Source: Ulota crispa
Taxonomy: Eukaryota; Streptophyta; Bryopsida; Orthotrichales; Orthotrichaceae
Length of the DNA stretch: 64,000 nucleotides
Direction: 5' to 3'
Assembly (NCBI GenBank): GCA_963920765.1
Contig: OY987248.1
Location: forward strand, 6,668,539-6,732,538
A model generated the notes under the pieces. It had not been told where the DNA came from. It was given only the letters and a program-made list of their open reading frames with translations, and ran no database searches. Below, piece by piece: positions 1 to 11,647 of this stretch; position 1 is the stretch's first letter, and each line of letters opens with the position of its first letter. Position numbers and translations under genes: made by a program.

Positions 1-345
1 ATGATTGAGTGAGCTGTACATGGAAAAGTTTTAGTTTTTCATGCTTGTGTGGTTTTGAATGTTAACGCTTCATGCAAGCTTTGATTGAGAAGAGCCTTAC
101 ATTTCTAAAAAGTAGAGTTTCCCACCTTTCCAAAAAACTAATTTCACACAAAACAAACAAAAATAGCAATCACAAGGTGTAGCTAAGTGGACAAAAAGGG
201 TCAAAAATACCACTTTCTTTGCTACCCTAAAATGGTTCTACAAGAAATTTGATAATTGTTATGGAAAATCCGACCGGTGAAAGCAATCAAGAATTGGCCT
301 TAAATGTAGGATGAATTTTTTTTTAAATAAATTGATAGCATCATT

Positions 346-615
346 TCAATGGATTCTCAAATAGTACAATTGTACTACCACCATATAGAGAAACAATACG
401 AGCGTATCCCTTGAGCAATTTGAAATTTCTAAAGATTGTACAAATGAAATGTGGCATTCTTCTTGGATGTTTGATGTATTGTGTTGTTTCTTTAATTCAT
501 CTTTGACCAAATATGGATACATATTTTGAGACCATGATGTATAAATGCCATTATTTATCAACTCGCATATCTGATTCCATTGTCGTTTTTTGGGTTGGAT
601 GCAAAATTCTTGTGA
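346..615 (-). pseudogene. Unidentified open reading relic in the 3'-ward intron of the M16 protease gene
   Basis: An open frame on the minus strand runs from a TGA just upstream of 615 to a TGA at 346, about 89 residues without an obvious start Met at its head. Residue composition is protein-like (QPKKRQWNQICELI near the start, then YTSWSQNMYPYLVKDELKK). It does not match the M16 protease, whose next exon lies beyond the window edge. I do not recognise it. The Trp/Lys-rich start could be a remnant of a transposon DNA-binding domain, but that is speculation, and chance openness in AT-rich DNA is also possible. Confidence 0.2.
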
Positions 616-782
616 TCACAACCGTTCTTCACAATCATATTCCAAATTATTGAGCAATTTTACTATATAGGCCAAAAACTACTCTCCCAAACCAAAATAT
701 GGTTCGGTGGTCTCTGGGTTAAAAAGGGTTTTGGGAGTTTGAGACAACCCTGGAGTTGTGTGAAATGCAAAACTTACAGTAC

Positions 783-3700
783 CTAGTTTTTTGAGGAGGG
801 CAATGAGGGATCCTTCAGCTTCACTTTCCAGAAAGTGCTGGACATACGGTGATGCTCCCTTCTTGTAGTGCCGAATACCGGGAGTGACCGGCCAGGTGAC
901 CGCCAACACATTCTGGTCTTGAACAGGAACGCTCTTCACCAGGATCTGTCAAGAAGAAACACCGGAACCCATCAAACTGATGAACTCAAATCTAGCCTAA
1001 GGTAAGAGCACCCATACTTGTCACTTATTGCAATTAAGCAAAAAAAAATGACTGGAATTTGGATAAATTAAAATTGACTGGAATTTGGATAAATTAAAAT
1101 TGACTGGAATTTGGATAAATTAAAATTGACTGGAATTTGGATAAATTTAAGGTCCCCCCGTACGGTTGAATTAGAGCACTTCTACCAAAGAAATAGGGAG
1201 ATGATTTGTTGTTTGAAGTTTGTGTGGGTAGAATGCTTTGTAGTAAAATTGCCTACAAATTAAACATGACATGTGTTTAAAAAGATACATTAAGCACACT
1301 ACAAATAGTGATTTTTACACAATGATGATGATGCGTTTAACTACTTATGAAGTATTACCGACTTAATTTTGATTTTTTTGTATTCCTGAACATATAGAGA
1401 TCTCTTCATGTTTTAAATGTATTTGTAGATGATTTGCATGTATTTTTTTCATATTTAAATATATCTCTCTAAACGTATCACACGTATCTCTAAATGTTTT
1501 GCAAACCAAGGTAGTTTTTGGATTATTATGTGTGAAAGTTAGATAATCCATGAGTAGTTAAAAACATGACATAATGACACCTACTACTGAATGGAATTTT
1601 CTCAATGCAATTGTTTGATTATATGCTTACCTTCTTTGTTTCCTTATTGGACCCATATTTCGGTGTCAATATGTAGGCAGTGTTGGTAATGGGTTGGAGA
1701 AAAAAACATTGAAGGGTTTCTTACCTTTAAGTGCTCTGGTTCACATGGTTGACTGGGAAACTTGGGTAAGTCAATATTGTTGTTTTTCAAAAGAGAGAAT
1801 TTTTCCCGCACCAAAGTCTCAAGTTTTCTCACCGACTCTGCAAACCAAGTGGGAGATCCTTCATGAAAATTCACCAGAAAACTAAAATAAAGCCCAACCT
1901 CGGATCTCTCAAGAACTTCTGATTTTGCATGACAATAATAAGCGTCGTCTAGTACAACAAAACCTTGAAAGTCAAAATCTAGGACGTTTCAATCTAAGCT
2001 TTGGGCTTCACGAGATCCTTTTTAGCTGTTGCAAGACTTACGTGTAGTTTTTAGAGCAACACGTCCCAAATCCAAAGATTCAATAATTCTCAAAAGAAAT
2101 TGACATGGGTGTTCACAAATCAATCACACATGAATAAGTATGATTAAGTGTCCATACGCAATATTTTTGTGGAGGGATAATGGAGTGCGTTGAAGGAACT
2201 TATACCAATGATTGTCAGTTAATTGGGAAGTATGTGTTAGCAAGGAAAACTTTGTGAAATAATTAGTAGACCAGTTACTTTACATGGGATTTGGAGGAAG
2301 GCTTTGGTTTTCAAGCTTCTATGTGATCTAAAATTCCTTTTTTCTTTTTTCTTTTTTTCAAGTATAACTTCTAAACCAAAGACAAACTATAAATTTTGGA
2401 AAAAAAATCAAAGGGGCCCACTTTAAAAATCCAAGTGAAAGGACATAACTGCTAGAGGTTTAGTTATTCTACACCTAAAGTGAAACATAAGATCATTTCC
2501 ACCACAATTTGCTAAGATCAAGAATATTATTCATATCTTGTGTCACTTTACTTTATAAAGAAAAGCAGAAAAAAGCAAAAAGAGAGAGAAAGAAGAGTAG
2601 GCCTTACCTTTGCCATAAACAGTGAGAGCCATCAGCCCAGCGGAATAGTATTTTTCATAGAAATAAAGTAATTCTTCTCGAATATCTATTCCTCTTGCTT
2701 TTGGCCTTGTGTGTAGCGTAATTTTGTTACCTACAAAAATTTGATAACAAACCCTTTTATGAACTTGCAAAAAAAATTATAAAGAAAAAAGGAAGAAAAA
2801 AAAGGGGTGTGGAAAAACTTCACAAAAACAAGTTACCTGTTTCGTACTTGTGATAGGGGTGTTTTTTAGCGCTGAAATGCTTCTGTAGCTGCAAAATTAA
2901 AACAAATAAATAAAGAGGAACTTTAGTTTGAACAAGTTTAGAAAGGTTAGTCAAAATTTGTGACAATTGTGAAATGCATTATGATTTTACAAAGAGCAAA
3001 TTAAAATCCAAACCATTCATTAATAGAATCAATGAAATTCTTTACATATGAATGACCAAATCCATTATGACAGACATATTATTAAAAAAAAGCCATTGAA
3101 AATGTGAAGATTTGACACATAGAATATTTAAACAGGACGAGTCAGCTACTACTTACCTGACACAACCGCCATGAATCAGATAATAGGTTCTTACTGTTCT
3201 CTGAAAAAAAATCAATACATATATACATATAGTCATATACGTATGCATTAGTAGCAGGCAGCCAAATATAGTGCATTTGCAATGGACGTTTACTGATTCT
3301 TATAAATGTTATTTCAAATAATGCAAAGATTTTGAGTAGTATGAGACCCCTTTGTACTGATTTGGGTGAATTTTGTCTCATGACTGACTATGTGACATGT
3401 CTCCAAGCCCTTGTTTTCCAAGGAGGGTTTTGGACACAAACTTTTGTTGTCCCTCAAGTAGCAGCTTGGTGTCGGAGCCTTTCCGCAATGCAACATCCCT
3501 CACACCCTTTGTAGTCAAGTTTCATGCTAACAAAATCCATTTGGAGTTTTGGCCATTGATGTCACACTGTTTGAGATAATATTTAAATGATGTAGGCCAT
3601 TTTGTATTAAATTATACCTAACTAATTTTGTATTATTTTATTAGTGTGCTTAGCAAATTCACCTGTTTCTTGAACTAGTGTAAATTAGTAGTATCACTTA

Positions 3701-6336
3701 TTCGTACGCAAGGTGCATTTAAATAATTTTGTGATAGTACTTACCAGAGTCAACAGCATGAATCTCTCTAGAGATAGCCTCTTCGGACATCAATGGAGAG
3801 ATGAAGAATTGGGCAAATCTACATACACAAATCACAAAATGCAATTAGTCGCAGAATGATCTTTCTATGAACGCTAAACAGTCTTTCCATAATCAACATC
3901 AAATTTGGGGTTTTTAATTTCCGTTCATTATACTTGGTGTTTTTGCACTTGGGTTTATAATCATGCACTTTATAGGTAAATAGTTTAAAGAACCAATAAA
4001 ATCAATAAACAAAAGACAATTTTAGAAGAGATTTCTTATGGAAACTGTGAGCAACAAATATTTGAATCAGAAAACTGCTAAAACGCCTGAAATAGATTTT
4101 CGAAAACTACATGTATTTTTGTGGAAAAAAGTTCAACACTAAAATGCACCTGGCCCCAAGGAGAATTAGAAAAATGCAAGTTGAACTAAATTCAAGAAAA
4201 AGAGAGCCCTAAACCCTATATTTGATCAATATGGAGTTGTCAGTTACATATGAAATGTATCTATGAAATGTATCTAAACATTGCATTGGTCCACATACAC
4301 TCCATATGTAACTGACAACTCCATATTGATCAAATATGGGGTTCCTAGTACAACTGTACAAGAGGGGTGGACTCTCAGAAGAACTAAAAACTAAAAATGG
4401 ACTGCTGACCTGTCCAGGGCTTCCTCCAAATGACTGGCATTGACATCAAAATGGTAATTTGTGTGTTCATGTCCAGTGTAAGCATTTGCATAGCCTCCGT
4501 GCTGCAGCCACCCACCCAAGTGTAGGAGTCAAACTTGGTGAGATACAGAAAAATCCCTTGCAAAAATTACTTGAAATAAGAAAAAATTACATTTTTAGCC
4601 TCTCGAATGATTAGATTCAAGGTCCGTGTAGTAAAACTTACTACTCTCCAATCTAAGAGTAAACCTTGTTTTTGGTGTTCCTACATGAACGTGGTTAGCA
4701 AAACTACTCACCAAACTCTCAAGTCAATCCAAAGACCAGTCTAACGCTTTTGTTGGCACAATTTAGAGCACCAGCATTTAGACACTTAATACTTTTTAAA
4801 GCGTAACCAAATCACCAGAGAAGTGCTGACATTGTGAACTTGACTTTTGACCGATCAGAGAAGGCATGGAATACCTGGCTGAGGAACTTTTTGTACATCC
4901 CCTCCTTGGGATACTTCTCGCTTGCATAAAACAGCATATGCTCTGCACTCATAAGAAGGTTACTTCAATCCACATTGAATGATACGTAAAATTAATATGT
5001 TTGCATATTTACAACAAGCTGACAGTGCATCAGAAACAGACATTTTGAGTAGACTCGATCTGTAATACAGACTCGAAAATATGTTCACAAACACGGCCAA
5101 ACTTAGCAAAACTCCATTCAAAACAGCAAGAAATGTGAATGCTGCCACAGGTGTCGAGTCTGAAGTTTTAGCAGTGTTTTGAGCAACTTGAGCTACTTAT
5201 TATGAGACAACAGACTATCAGACTGACCAGTTTCCAATAATTCCTCACAAGTTTATTAACCTTCAGGAGGAGCTACTAACAAACACAAAAAAATAAAGGG
5301 ACAATTGACTGACTACTCTTATCCAAACAGTAGGATGGTTTCGAAATTCAAAATTGGCGTGACAAAGGGTCGTCGGCAGGCGGAGTTACCAAGGAAGTGA
5401 GCCAAGCCTTGTAAACCGTCTGGGTCACTGAACGATCCCACGTGAACATCCATGGCTGCAGCTGCCTGAAATTCGAATGCGCCACAAAAAAAGCAACTTC
5501 CATTGATGATCAGTGGCTCCAACGCACGCTTTCCACTGACACCACGGCATTAAAAATGCACAATTCTCCTTCACTCGTGCAATGCATTTCAAAGTTTCCA
5601 ACCGGAAGTACATTTTAAAGGCAAAATTTCAGTATCGAGAGACCAGTGAATGCTAGAAACTTAAACCTGAGTCTCAGTCAGCTGGCCTATATGGTGAGAG
5701 TTCTTACTATCATTTAACTTAGTTCTAGAGCAAATTGAAGCAACCAGGGCTCGGAAGGGTCAGAGAATTGAATGCTCCTAAGGACAGTAGTGGTACTATT
5801 GAGTATTAGCGTGGGGTGAATTTATATATTAGTACCTTATCGGTATCTGGGTCACTAACGAGCAGGACCTGAAGACCGTTAGAAAGAAGCACTCTTCGGT
5901 ATTCCCTGTCGTCATTGCGAGGCTTCACAATTGTGGGCTGCCCGCCTCCACACACCATCTCTCGGACCTTCCACACTGAAATCATCACACTCAACCCCTG
6001 AGAAGAGTCCACTCCAAATCCTAGCATGTACGGTACTACGCTGTAAACCACATCGCCTACATGAACATTTCAAGTTATTGCAACATAAAATAAGCTCCTG
6101 AGAGTCCTGACCAAACGGAGGAGCGTTCGGAGATATGGACAAGGGCGTAGTCAGTACTGATAGGTGAACCTTGCTAATTACTGATCACCCAAATTAGAGC
6201 CTGGATTTCCGAAGCAATGAAGAAGACTGGCTCCTACTGCGGAAATGCCGTAACAGAATGACTGACGGGCACAGAGTGCAGTGCGGAGGAGCGAGGACAT
6301 GAAGCAAATGGCGAGCACAAGGAATGACAGCTTCAT
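783..6336 (-). CDS. Insulin-degrading-enzyme-like zinc metalloprotease (peptidase M16), N-terminal part, 3' end outside window
   Basis: M16 (inverzincin) proteases of the insulin-degrading enzyme type cleave short peptides inside a closed two-half chamber. Eleven exons can be joined in frame: 6336-6189, 6056-5836, 5465-5390, 4942-4875, 4501-4410, 3818-3745, 3200-3157, 2888-2837, 2730-2608, 1837-1725 and 945-783, all GT-AG, about 391 residues. The inverted zinc motif HFLEH (HxxEH) falls at residues 146-150, and the third zinc ligand is Glu227 in AVDSE, 78 residues after the catalytic Glu149 as in human IDE. Family blocks follow: [93 protein letters not shown] and SWPVTP-like [11 protein letters not shown]. 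The catalytic Glu codon (exons 3/4) and the zinc-ligand Glu codon (exons 6/7) are both split by introns. The first exon predicts a signal peptide ([16 protein letters not shown], then ALCA), unusual for the family. If that exon is wrong, translation could start in exon 2 (Met in [10 protein letters not shown]). The last ~600 residues lie left of the window. Confidence 0.9.
1049..1148. repeat. 26-bp tandem repeat, 3.9 copies
   Basis: Copies start at 1049, 1075, 1101 and 1127 with exact 26-base spacing; the unit begins TGACTGGAATTTGGATAAAT. It lies in the intron between the last two M16 protease exons of the window. Copies are nearly identical, so the expansion is recent. Confidence 0.9.
4211..4342. 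mobile_element. Short foldback element with 40-bp arms inside a protease intron
   Basis: The left arm (ATATTTGATCAATATGGAG...) and the right arm are reverse complements over about 40 bases with one mismatch, separated by ~50 bases holding a short direct repeat (TATGAAATGTATCTA twice). It lies between exons 4501-4410 and 3818-3745 of the M16 gene. This is a MITE-like hairpin; the family is not known. Confidence 0.6.
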
Positions 6337-6383
6337 ATCACGGTCGCAGCCGCAAATCTGGAGCTTCGAGGACACGTCTCCAG

Positions 6384-6390
6384 ATTTATA
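6384..6390 (-). promoter_or_regulatory. Candidate TATA box of the M16 protease gene
   Basis: On the minus strand the sequence reads TATAAAT about 48 bases before the ATG at 6336. A start site 25-30 bases downstream would leave a very short 5' leader. AT-rich matches are common here, so this is only a candidate. Confidence 0.3.
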
Positions 6391-7874
6391 TTTTATGTTG
6401 ACATGTCACACAATCATGCATGGTTCAGTTGATCACCAGGCAGGCGAGGATTGTTGCTCACATGCGGCTATCCTGGGGCTGCTCGCGTGGCTTGGCTTAC
6501 AGTCCAGTCCAGGTTGATCGTCAATCGCCGAGAAACAGGGTGGGTAAGGTAGTTAACAAACCAAAATCCCGAATTCCGAAATGATCCTGTTATCTCTCGT
6601 ACACCTGGAAAAGGGCCTGACACTACTGCAAAGTGGGGCTTGAATGTCCTCCTGTAAGTTAGTACATAATCATTCCTCTCGTCTCGTCTCATCTACCGCT
6701 GAGCTGGCTTGAGGTAGAACCCACATGCAATAAACAAACAAGCAGTGAATCATACGTCTAACCGCTTGCGGGTTGTAGCCAGGATCCTATTAAGGTACAC
6801 AGGATTTTGAGACCGCCGATCGAGTACTACTGTACTGTACTTCCAAAGTGCAGCAAGCAAGCAATCCACCTGTATGGAAAGGACAGGCAGGTCTTGACTG
6901 TTGAAGAGGACGAAGATTTTCAAGTCAACTGACTGTGTATATAATGAATATATATTGGGATTTACTGAGACAAGCATTCAGCAGAGACTTGGAGTGTGCA
7001 TCTGATAATTAGAATGCACTGCAGTTCTGATTTGAAGTGGCTTAAGTTTATCAGGGTGGTGGTTGTAGGCAGCGAGAAAGCGAAGAAGAGCTAACATAAA
7101 CTAGCTTAGCTTAGCTTAGCTGGGACAGAGTCACTAAAGGAACTGTCTGGCTATGGACAGAGTTGAGTGCGGCAGGCGAGGTAGCTGCTGCTGGTGCTGC
7201 TGCAGTGCACGCGGAAAGGGAAAAAGGCTGCAATTACGAGCATGAGGCACCATCCCTTCGGCAGCTAGCTAGCTTAGCTAAGCTTAGCTTCGGAGATTGC
7301 TCGCCGGAAGAAGAGAAACTCTGGACTTTTCTGGTAATCTGGTCCTGCTATCGTAGCTAGCTTTTCAGGGAGACGTGGCTTTTGGTGTGCAGGGCGCATT
7401 GATTTGCTGTGGAGCGGTGCGGAAAGAGATAGTGCTCCGGGAGTTGGGGGACACAAGATGCAAGGCGAACGTGATCCATGGGTAAGCTTACTTTGCAAGA
7501 TTTTGTGTCATTGTGTGCCAGCCCTGCCCTGCTGCTGCTGGACTGATTTGATCTCCGAGGAGGAGGAGGCTCCCACGCTCCCACGCTCCCAACCTCTCAC
7601 GCTCTTACACTTACTCATACTCCTTGTTAGTCCCCCTTTACACTAGGGGAGAGAAGCCGTGGAGATAAAATTTCAGCCTATGAGAACTTCAGAAATTGAG
7701 AAGATCAAGGAACTCCATTTTAGATGAGAAATCTTTTTTCACGGGACAAGGAAAGGAGAAAATGAGGTGAACAACACTTTTATCCTCCGTGGCAATGAAA
7801 AAGCACAAGGTTGGGGTCCCTCGTAATTCTAATCAGGTCCACTCCACCTAAAGAGGTGGGCCTGACTAGAATTC
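6391..7874. other. Upstream region of the M16 gene, no coding region recognised
   Basis: Base composition is more balanced than in the repeats further right, as expected for promoter DNA. Short TTAGC-type reiterations occur at about 7102-7122 and 7264-7290. Several open frames of 60-80 codons overlap on both strands without homology that I recognise and without plausible splice structure; I treat them as chance. A gene pointing rightward from here cannot be excluded because of the assembly gap that follows. Confidence 0.5.
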
Positions 7875-8074
7875 NNNNNNNNNNNNNNNNNNNNNNNNNN
7901 NNNNNNNNNNNNNNNNNNNNNNNNNNNNNNNNNNNNNNNNNNNNNNNNNNNNNNNNNNNNNNNNNNNNNNNNNNNNNNNNNNNNNNNNNNNNNNNNNNNN
8001 NNNNNNNNNNNNNNNNNNNNNNNNNNNNNNNNNNNNNNNNNNNNNNNNNNNNNNNNNNNNNNNNNNNNNNNNNN
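7875..8074. other. Assembly gap of 200 N
   Basis: The run of N is exactly 200 bases, which suggests a placeholder length. Open frames reading through it are meaningless. The flanks (7800-7874 and 8075-8302) hold no recognisable gene. Confidence 0.99.
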
Positions 8075-8302
8075 AATAAAAAAGTTATAAAAAACTATAT
8101 ATTTATACATTATGACCTCTTCTCACTTTACACTACAACAAGAAGCCTTGACTTCCGAACGAAGGCCTCTCAAAGGAAGGCCATAGCCCATGGAGGATTT
8201 TCTCCACAGCTTTCCTCCCCTAATGTAAAGGGGGCCTTAGTAGTTTTTACCTATAAGGAGGTTACAAAGCTCGCCACACTAAATAAGTACATTTAGGTTG
8301 CT

Positions 8303-9256
8303 TTAACCCCTAAAGGACCAAGCCCTTTTTTTTGTGAAAATCATTGAAAACTATCACTTTTAGGAGGTTTGGTAAAAAGAGATTATATGTATTATTTTCA
8401 AGAAATCCAACCATAGGATCTTGCCCCAGACTAGAAGAGGTACTTCTGGGAAACAAATTAGCTCATTCCAGATGAAGAGGAGTGAGATATATACATCTAA
8501 AGTGAAAAAAAAAGTTTTTCCATGCTGCCCAAAAATTTCAGAAGCCTTTGACCACTCTTATAATAAAAAAATTGCTCTACCCAAAGTTGCACTTTTCTTT
8601 TCCATGTAGGAAATCAAGTTAGGTATGTGTGGGAGAAATTTCACCTGGGAGAAATTTCATATTAATTGGAACTACACAACACGTGGGAAAAAGAAATAAG
8701 AAAAAACAAGTAGAGAATGAGTCAAAACACTAAAGTATTAAGAATTTAATCATTGAAAAGAAAAATGCAAATCCCAACGGTTATCATGTTGTGACAAACA
8801 ATCTACTTCCTTTGGTTTAGTTTTTTTTTCCAAAATAATGAAAATTGAGTAAAATAAAGGACTTGAAAGTTTATTTTAGAGTAGAGAATCCATAATTGCT
8901 TGCAAACAAAAACTCCTCATAACTTTCACCTCATTGATTGAAATTAAATGATTCAAAGCTTCTCACATATAAAATAAATCTAAAGAACCAATTTCAAATT
9001 TTTATTTAAAAAAAGTGTAATTCTTTAAGAATTTTTAGGGCTACTCGGACGGGCAGTCCTCCCCAAATTTTCATAAACTCATGCATAACTTCTTTGTCAA
9101 ATGTCAAAACAAAGAATAATTTAGATGCCCACATATATCTTTGAATTCCCCACCTTCAATAAAAGTTTAAGAAAACAACACAAAATAGTGTAGCCATAGG
9201 CACATGCCCAAAGTCCAACCTATCCCCCGAAGGGACAATGGTCCTTTAGGGGTTAA
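8303..9256 (+). mobile_element. TTAA-flanked TIR element, family T1 (~950 bp), copy a
   Basis: It starts TTAACCCCTAAAGGACC and ends GGTCCTTTAGGGGTTAA, with TTAA at both outer edges. The interior is AT-rich and has no long open frame, so the copy is non-autonomous. Related copies of the same length and layout lie at 9477-10396 (inverted), 20944-21881 (same orientation) and 44220-45160 (inverted). All share the subterminal stretch with CATGCCCAAAGTCC on one side and a block around AAGTTTATTTTAGAGTAGAG. Confidence 0.85.
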
Positions 9257-9476
9257 GGATGTTGTCTACTAAAAGTGTTGGTTGAATTCATACAAGGACC
9301 ATATAGTACTTGTAGAAATGACTTTATGACAAATGTCCAAAATTCCCCAAAAAGTCCTAGTTGATCATTTGAAATTTACAACACCAATGGATTTCATGTG
9401 CTACCCAAATGCCCCATTTGTATACAACACATGAGAGCATATACAAAACAACAACATCCTTAACCCTTAATCCCTA

Positions 9477-10396
9477 AAGGACCAACTGTCCGTTCAACAG
9501 ACAAATGAGATTTTGGGCATGTACCTATGGTCAAACTACTTTGCATGATTTTTTGAAACTTTCATTGAAGATGGGGAATTCAAAGATCTATGTGGGCATC
9601 TAATTTTTATTCCAATTGATACTAGGGAGCAAAAGTTATGCCCAAATAAGCACAAATTTGGGGACTAGGGACAGCAAAAAAAATTCTTATAAAAACTTGA
9701 AAAAAAATTATTTTATCTTTCTTATTGATTATGTCTTTGTCTACATTTGAGGCTTTGATTCATTCCATTTGGACTAGTTATGAGAAAGTTATGGACAATC
9801 TTGTTTTCTGGGCAACTCAAGCATCTTCTTGAAAAAATAACTTATAAACTTCATTTCTGAATGCAAGTTTAACATTTTTTTTTTATAAATGTTGGAGAGG
9901 ATGAAGTTTGCTTTCTAGAACAATATCACCATTGGGACTTTTGAGTTTCAATTCCATTGCAGGGTTATTAGGAATATAAGTTTTTGTTCAATCTCATACC
10001 TTCTTTTACCTAATGCTTTTTTTAAAGAATGAAAACTATTTATTTTTTGTTGTTTTTATTTTCCCAAGATTACCAATTCAACTTCCCACCATGCAAAAAT
10101 AGAATCCAAACTTTGTGGTCCAAAAGTTTTAAGTAAAAAAAAGTTCAAAGTTAAATAATCTAATCATGCAAGGTGCAAAAAAAGTTGTTTTTTACTTTGT
10201 AAATGCAAATATCTTACAAGCTGTACAAACAAAGTTCTTGAGTTTTGTATGACAAATTCTTGTAGTAGTCTAGTACAAGATCCTACAGTTAGATATGCAA
10301 AAAGACCAATTTTCAAACATTTTTACTCTTTGCCATAGAGGTGGCAGTTTTGAATGTCTTTTGACAAAATAAAAGCCATGGTCCTTTAGGGGTTAA
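9477..10396 (-). mobile_element. TTAA-flanked TIR element, family T1, copy b (inverted)
   Basis: It begins TTAATCCCTAAAGGACC (one base changed in the end) and continues with the complement of the right end of copy a, including GGGCATGTACCTATGG. Its far end, GGTCCTTTAGGGGTTAA, is the first unit of the 27-bp array at 10380. The interior is more diverged than in the other copies. Confidence 0.65.
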
Positions 10397-10496
10397 ACTA
10401 CTGAAAGGTCCTTTAGGGGTTAAACAACTGAAAGGTCCTTCAGGGGTTAAACAATTGAAAGGTCCTTTAGGGGTTAAACAACTGAAAGGTCCTTTG
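10380..10496 (+). repeat. 27-bp tandem array built from a transposon end
   Basis: Units start at 10380, 10407, 10434, 10461 and 10488. Each contains GGTCCTTTAGGGGTTAA, the terminal sequence of family T1 including TTAA, followed by ~10 bases (ACTACTGAAA or a variant). The last unit is truncated. The end of copy b has been multiplied about four times. Confidence 0.9.
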
Positions 10497-10708
10497 CGAC
10501 TAGTACAATACAAGGTATTTTTCTTGTATTTGGAATGGATCCACACCTTTACTACATTTGAGATCAACAAAGAAGTTGGAGAATAGATCAATGTGGTTCT
10601 AGTGAGCTACTTGAGATCCCAGATTAAAATTTCTTATTGGTAGCAAATGACAAGTATAAGTCACCATATATACTATGTCCTTTGGTCATTTAAGAGTTAA
10701 GGGGTTAA
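10497..10708 (+). mobile_element. Half of a TTAA element of family T6
   Basis: It matches, base for base over most of ~190 bp, the two inverted halves at 58076-58262 and 58275-58490 (core TTTTTCTTGTATTTGGAATG, then GAGCTACTTGAGA). The right end reads TTTAAGAGTTAAGGGGTTAA. Only one half is present here, next to the 27-bp array. Confidence 0.6.
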
Positions 10709-11290
10709 CCCCAAAAGGCCAAAGCTTGATTTGGAAGACAAAATGTCCAAAATTGCCATTTTGTGATGAAATTATTCAAAATTCAAAATCAAGGGTTTTT
10801 TTTTTAATATTCCAACCTTATGAATTTGTAAAGAATAATTAGGAAAATGTGTGGGAAATTTGAACTTGTCAATTAAAAGATTATAACTTTCATAATTCCA
10901 AAAAAAAATTGGCCTTGCTTGATAGGCTGACAAGGATAGTGAATTCTAAACTCCCTTAGTTGAATTTTTTTGTTCTATACAAACTCAAGGATTTGGGGCA
11001 TATATGAGCATATGATGTTGGGTTTAGTCATGCAAAATTCTAGATGCAATTGATATGTCTAACTTACTCTCAATGAACTTGCATATAAGGTGGTTAAAGA
11101 AAGCAACTATATAATAGCTATTCTTTAGATATTTCTTGCATAGTCAAAATCAATTTTTTTTCCAAATCCAAATAATAAAATGATGTAACCCCATATCTTC
11201 TATAAATAAAGTTTTTTAAAGAAAATTACTAAAGCTTGCAAAGGTATGCTAACTTAAGCTTTGCCACTATCCATAGCGGTCTTTAAATCT
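10705..11290 (+). mobile_element. Left part of a TTAA element, family T4, copy a
   Basis: It starts TTAACCCCAAAAGGCC at the same TTAA that closes the preceding element. About 600 bp align with 33871-34812, including TCCAAAATTGCCA near the start and AAGCTTTGCCACTAT near the end. No matching right terminus was found, so the right boundary is approximate. Confidence 0.5.
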
Positions 11291-11647
11291 CCTTCATGAA
11301 TATGGCATGTTAGCAAAATAATAAGCCTCCAAGGGCCCCTTAATTTTTGACTTTGCTAAGATGTATTGAGCCTAGATTGGGTATAGTACAAAGTGTGTGT
11401 GAAATGTTGCTACCTTGCATGACTTTTGTGTTGTATAAGTACTAAGCGCCACAAAAGGCATGTATTTAATTTGGTATCCAAAACTTGAGTGGACACAATC
11501 AAGTACCTTGCTACAATTTTATTATGATTTTATGGTGTTGTGTACCATCATGATTGAATGGTTGCCTTGGAACTTGAGACTCTCAACCATCATTGCAATC
11601 AAAGCTTTGGATGAGAAAGTTCAACTTTAGAAAATGTGCATGATATA

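Noticed and set aside
1049-1148. CRISPR-like array
   Set aside because: Units are contiguous without unique spacers, and the window is eukaryotic. The same holds for the arrays at 10380, 11725, 29495 and 59554.
7811-8296. 161-codon ORF on the plus strand
   Set aside because: It reads through the 200-base N gap; without those bases only short unsupported ends remain.
8303-9256. Harbinger- or Tc1-type assignment of the TTAACCCC elements (TWA or TA duplication)
   Set aside because: The T before and the A after the central TA are conserved at both borders in nearly all copies, and the filled/empty comparison at 50311 shows a full TTAA duplication.
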